NCBI RefSeq assembly: GCF_000745475.1
Contig: NZ_JQJJ01000010.1
Span: forward strand, 868,001-932,000
Length of the DNA: 64,000 bases
Direction of reading: 5' to 3'
Source of the DNA: Allobosea sp. UNC402CLCol
Lineage (GTDB): Bacteria > Pseudomonadota > Alphaproteobacteria > Rhizobiales > Beijerinckiaceae
In this document: positions 61,741 to 64,000 of the stretch, piece by piece
Layout: the number at the start of each line of letters is the position of its first letter
How positions within the stretch are numbered: position 1 is the stretch's first letter
Made by a program: the position numbers and the translations under genes
Notes under the pieces: model-generated
Told to the model about the DNA's origin: nothing
The model's input: only the letters and a program-made list of their open reading frames with translations
Databases searched by the model: none

Positions 61741-62952
61741 ATGACCAAGCTCGACGACTGGCTCGGCCAGCACCATGCCGCGTTCACGGCGATCCGCCGC
61801 GACATCCACGCCCATCCCGAACTCGGCCTGGAAGAGCACCGCACCGCCAAGCTCGTCGCCGACAGCTTGCGCGAATGGGGCATCGAGGTCACCGAGAAGG
61901 TCGGCCAGACCGGCGTCGTCGGCGTCATCCGCGGCAAGCAGCCGGGCGGGCGCGCCATCGGCCTGCGCGCCGATATGGACTGCCTGGCGCTGGAGGAGAC
62001 GACGAACCTTCCCTATTCCTCGAAGAATCCCGGCCGGATGCATGCCTGCGGCCATGACGGCCACACCACCATGCTGCTGGCGGCCGCGCGCTATCTCGCC
62101 GAGAACCGGGATTTCGCCGGCACCGTCAACCTGATCTTCCAGCCGGCCGAGGAAGGCCGCGGCGGCGCCAACGCCATGCTGGCCGACGGTCTCTTCGACC
62201 GCTTCCCCTGCGACGCGATCTACGGGCTGCACAACACGCCGGGCATGCCGACCGGCAGCTTCGGCACCACCGTCGGCCCGTTCCTGGCGGCGGCGGATAG
62301 CTGGAAGGTGACCTTCCGCGGCCTCGGCGGCCATGGCGGCTCGCAGCCGCATCGCTCGACCGACATCACCTATGCGCAGGCGCATTTCGTGCTCGGCCTG
62401 CAGGGCATCGTCGGCCGCAACGTCGCGCCGCTGGACACCGCCGTGATCAGCGTTGGCTACATCCATGGCGGCGACGTCAACGCCTCGAACGTGATCCCCT
62501 CCGAGCTCGTCATCGGCGGCACGGCCCGCACCTATTCGCAGGAGGTGCGCGATACGGTGGAGCGGCGCATCGCCGAGCTTGCTCTGGCCACGGCGCAGGC
62601 CTGGGGCTGCCAGGCGGAGCCGTATTATCACCGCGGCACCAGCCCGCTGGTCAACGAGGCCGAGCAGGTTCGCGTTGCCGTCGCCGCGGCGACGCAGGCC
62701 GCCGGCGCTGAGCATGTCAACGGCCAGCTCCGTCCCGGCACGGGCGGCGAGGACTTCGCCGAGATGATGCTGGTGCGGCCCGGTGCCTTCATGCGCATCG
62801 GCAACGGCGTCAATCCGGACGGTTCCTTCGTCGGCCTGCACACGCCGCTCTACGACTTCAACGACGCGATCATCCCGGCCGGCGTGCGCTACTGGGTTGG
62901 CCTCGTCGATCAGGAGCTCGGCCAGGGCCTGCGGGCCGTCGCGGCGGAGTAA
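61741..62952 (+). CDS. M20D family amidohydrolase (hippurate hydrolase / N-acyl amino acid hydrolase)
   Basis: A 403-residue metallopeptidase-fold hydrolase. Metal ligands lie in RMHACGHDGHTTMLL (Cys103, His105), QPAEEGRGGANAM (catalytic Glu pair) and the C-terminal GLHTPLYDFND. Asp80 in LRADMDCLALEE is next to the usual Asp. The lid/dimerisation domain (VTFRGLGGHGGSQPHRSTD) is intact. The family releases amino acids from N-acyl or N-benzoyl substrates; substrate unknown. AAGGGGAAG precedes ATG 61741. Confidence 0.88.
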   Translation: MTKLDDWLGQHHAAFTAIRRDIHAHPELGLEEHRTAKLVADSLREWGIEVTEKVGQTGVVGVIRGKQPGGRAIGLRADMDCLALEETTNLPYSSKNPGRMHACGHDGHTTMLLAAARYLAENRDFAGTVNLIFQPAEEGRGGANAMLADGLFDRFPCDAIYGLHNTPGMPTGSFGTTVGPFLAAADSWKVTFRGLGGHGGSQPHRSTDITYAQAHFVLGLQGIVGRNVAPLDTAVISVGYIHGGDVNASNVIPSELVIGGTARTYSQEVRDTVERRIAELALATAQAWGCQAEPYYHRGTSPLVNEAEQVRVAVAAATQAAGAEHVNGQLRPGTGGEDFAEMMLVRPGAFMRIGNGVNPDGSFVGLHTPLYDFNDAIIPAGVRYWVGLVDQELGQGLRAVAAE

Positions 62953-62973
62953 CGGAGCGCCTGCACGGGAACT

Positions 62974-63072
62974 GTCATGCCCGTCCTTGTGGCGGGCATC
63001 CACGTCTTCGGCTCCCCTTGGCGAGCGATGCGGGCTAAAGACGTGGATGGTCGGGACGAGCCCGACCATGAC
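62974..63072. repeat. REP-like palindrome (copy 13)
   Basis: GTCATGCCCGTCC ... CGTCTTC at the left end, GACGAGCCCGACCATGAC at the right end. The inner CACGTCTT/AAGACGTG arms also pair. Close in sequence to the copy at 15684-15774. Confidence 0.65.
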
Positions 63073-63090
63073 GGTATGCGGAATGATGCC

Positions 63091-63669
63091 ATGAAAACCC
63101 TCGCCATCTCGACCCTGACCATCTGCGGCATCGAGGAACTGCCGGGCAACAGCGCCCGCGAGGTCACGCATGTGCTCTCAGTGCTCGATCCCGACCGGGC
63201 CGAAATCGAGGCCTTCGGCGCCTATGGCACGCATGAGCGGGTGACGCTGCGCTTCCACGACATCATCGATCCGGCCCCGGACAGGATCATGCCGGCGCCG
63301 GGGCATGTCGCGGAGATCCTCGGCTTCGGCGAGGGCTTGCGCGCCTCGGCGGTGGGCCGGAAGGCCGGCCATCTGCTGGTGCATTGCCATATGGGCATCT
63401 CGCGCTCGACGGCGGCGATGCTGACCCTGATGGCGCAGGCCGATCCGCATGAGGGCGAGGACGCGCTGTTCGCGCGTCTGCGCGAGATCCGGCCTCAGGC
63501 CTGGCCGAATTCGGTGATGGTCGGCTTCGCCGACGAGCAGCTCGGCCGCCATGGCCGGCTGACCGAGGCCCTGGGCCGGCATTATGCGCACCAGATCGCG
63601 GCGCAGCCGAAATTCCGGACCTGGATGAACGATCTCGGCCGCAAGCGCGAGCTGGAAATGGCGGTTTAG
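63091..63669 (+). CDS. Tyrosine-phosphatase-like (dual-specificity type) protein
   Basis: A 192-residue protein with the CX5R active-site loop VHCHMGISRST (Cys99, Arg105). The N-terminal part (LAISTLTICGIEELP) and THVLSVLDPDRAEIEAFG with LRFHDIIDP are the usual preceding strands with a candidate general-acid Asp. Similar proteins are annotated as protein tyrosine phosphatases in rhizobia and are often next to amidohydrolase or MFS genes. An upstream in-frame ATG at 63076 is an alternative start. The substrate is unknown. Confidence 0.8.
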   Translation: MKTLAISTLTICGIEELPGNSAREVTHVLSVLDPDRAEIEAFGAYGTHERVTLRFHDIIDPAPDRIMPAPGHVAEILGFGEGLRASAVGRKAGHLLVHCHMGISRSTAAMLTLMAQADPHEGEDALFARLREIRPQAWPNSVMVGFADEQLGRHGRLTEALGRHYAHQIAAQPKFRTWMNDLGRKRELEMAV

Positions 63670-63723
63670 CTCGCCGACGAGGCGGAGCGTCCGGGCATAT
63701 CGACCGACAGAGGGCCGCCGACA

Positions 63724-63752
63724 TGAAAACGGCCCCGCCGAAGCAGGGCCGT
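63724..63752 (-). terminator. Intrinsic terminator of the PRC-barrel gene
   Basis: CGGCCCTGC, loop TTCG, GCGGGGCCG (complement of 63730-63751, one G-U pair) followed by TTTT on the minus strand, 20 bases after the stop codon. Confidence 0.85.
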
Positions 63753-63772
63753 CGTCGACTTACGGCAAGGAC

Positions 63773-64000
63773 TTACTTTGCCCAGCGGCCTTCATATTTG
63801 AACTGCGGCGCGGCCTTGAGAGCGTCCTTCGTGGTCTCCATCGTGGCCGACCACTTCTTGTCGTTCTCGGAATAGTTCACCTTCACGGCGGCCGGCGAGA
63901 CGATCACATAGTGCTCGCCCATGCCGAGGAAGCCGCCCGCGGAAACGATGTAGCCGGCGATCTGGCCGTTCGACATGACGATGTCCTTGATCTCGCCGAT
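63773..64000 (-). CDS. PRC-barrel domain protein, N-terminal part outside window
   Basis: The frame is open through base 64000 on the minus strand, so the start lies beyond the window; the ATG at 63976 is internal. The visible 75 residues read IGEIKDIVMSNGQIAGYIVS, then GGFLGMGEHYVIV, SPAAVKVNY, a typical PRC-barrel. The C-terminus (TKDALKAAPQFKYEGRWAK) is a short tail found in many small rhizobial PRC-barrel proteins. PRC-barrels mediate protein or RNA contacts; many of these small ones are exported or stress-induced. Confidence 0.88.
   Translation of the reverse strand: MGEIKDIVMSNGQIAGYIVSAGGFLGMGEHYVIVSPAAVKVNYSENDKKWSATMETTKDALKAAPQFKYEGRWAK

Overview
The window is GC-rich chromosomal DNA from an alphaproteobacterium, most likely of the order Hyphomicrobiales (Rhizobiales). 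A Boseaceae-like organism is my best guess from the overall gene set, not a proven assignment. The evidence is a CpdR response regulator, two perfect CtrA-type sites (TTAA-N7-TTAA), the polyhydroxybutyrate genes phaR/phaA/phaB, an OpgG-type periplasmic glucan protein, an aquaglyceroporin-type ars operon, a ROSE-type leader on an Hsp20 gene, and DUF459, TIGR02302/DUF4175 and HisN genes of the kind common in this order. I see no prophage, insertion sequence, CRISPR array or rRNA. One tRNA (Val, GAC) is present.

Layout. 1-4.3 kb: the 3' part of a catechol 2,3-dioxygenase gene cut by the window edge, small secreted or lipoproteins, a DUF2934 protein, and a bile-acid-symporter-family transporter divergent from a LysR regulator. 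4.3-8.7 kb: a periplasmic GH3 beta-glucosidase divergent from opgG. 8.7-15.6 kb: an MFS permease, a VOC protein, tRNA-Val, cpdR, an N-formylglutamate amidohydrolase, a candidate small RNA, hisN, a lysophospholipase-like hydrolase, and an hsp20 gene with a heat-shock promoter and RNA thermometer. 15.8-25 kb: a PepSY-like secreted protein, threonine aldolase, and gltB-gltD preceded by a possible 23-codon upstream ORF. 24.7-31.8 kb: a decayed methyltransferase remnant, DUF3859, GNAT, a DUF459 hydrolase with a lytic transglycosylase under a CtrA site, an rnk-like gene, galE and galU. 32-36.8 kb: a methyltransferase-thioesterase pair and purL-bolA-(secreted protein)-grxD. 36.8-47.2 kb: DUF1272, a NodU/CmcH-like carbamoyltransferase, a secreted protein with a 15-bp tandem repeat, tlpA, argH, an LptM-like lipoprotein, lysA and a TIGR02302 protein. 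47.2-54.7 kb: ispA, mtgA, rpmF, a GGDEF-EAL protein behind a CtrA site, and phaR/phaA/phaB. 54.8-58.7 kb: arsR-aqpS-arsC, a fosmidomycin-resistance-type MFS permease and an EamA exporter. 58.7-64 kb: a membrane protein, purA, an M20 amidohydrolase, a tyrosine-phosphatase-like protein and a PRC-barrel gene cut by the right edge.

How the genes work together. Most are core metabolism: glutamate, arginine, lysine, histidine and purine synthesis, isoprenoids, PHB and nucleotide sugars. Three linked themes stand out. The first is cell-envelope construction and turnover (opgG/GH3, mltB/DUF459, mtgA, galE/galU, TIGR02302). The second is the CtrA/CpdR cell-cycle axis, with two CtrA-type sites in front of a murein hydrolase operon and a c-di-GMP protein. 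The third is RNA-level regulation (ROSE element, candidate multi-hairpin sRNA, possible gltB leader). At least twelve dispersed REP-like palindromes, mostly beginning GTCAT and ending ATGAC, sit in intergenic gaps. I did not find a clearly novel multi-gene system. The most promising unexplained elements are the sRNA candidate at about 12768-12866, the gltB upstream region, and the opgG/GH3 pair.
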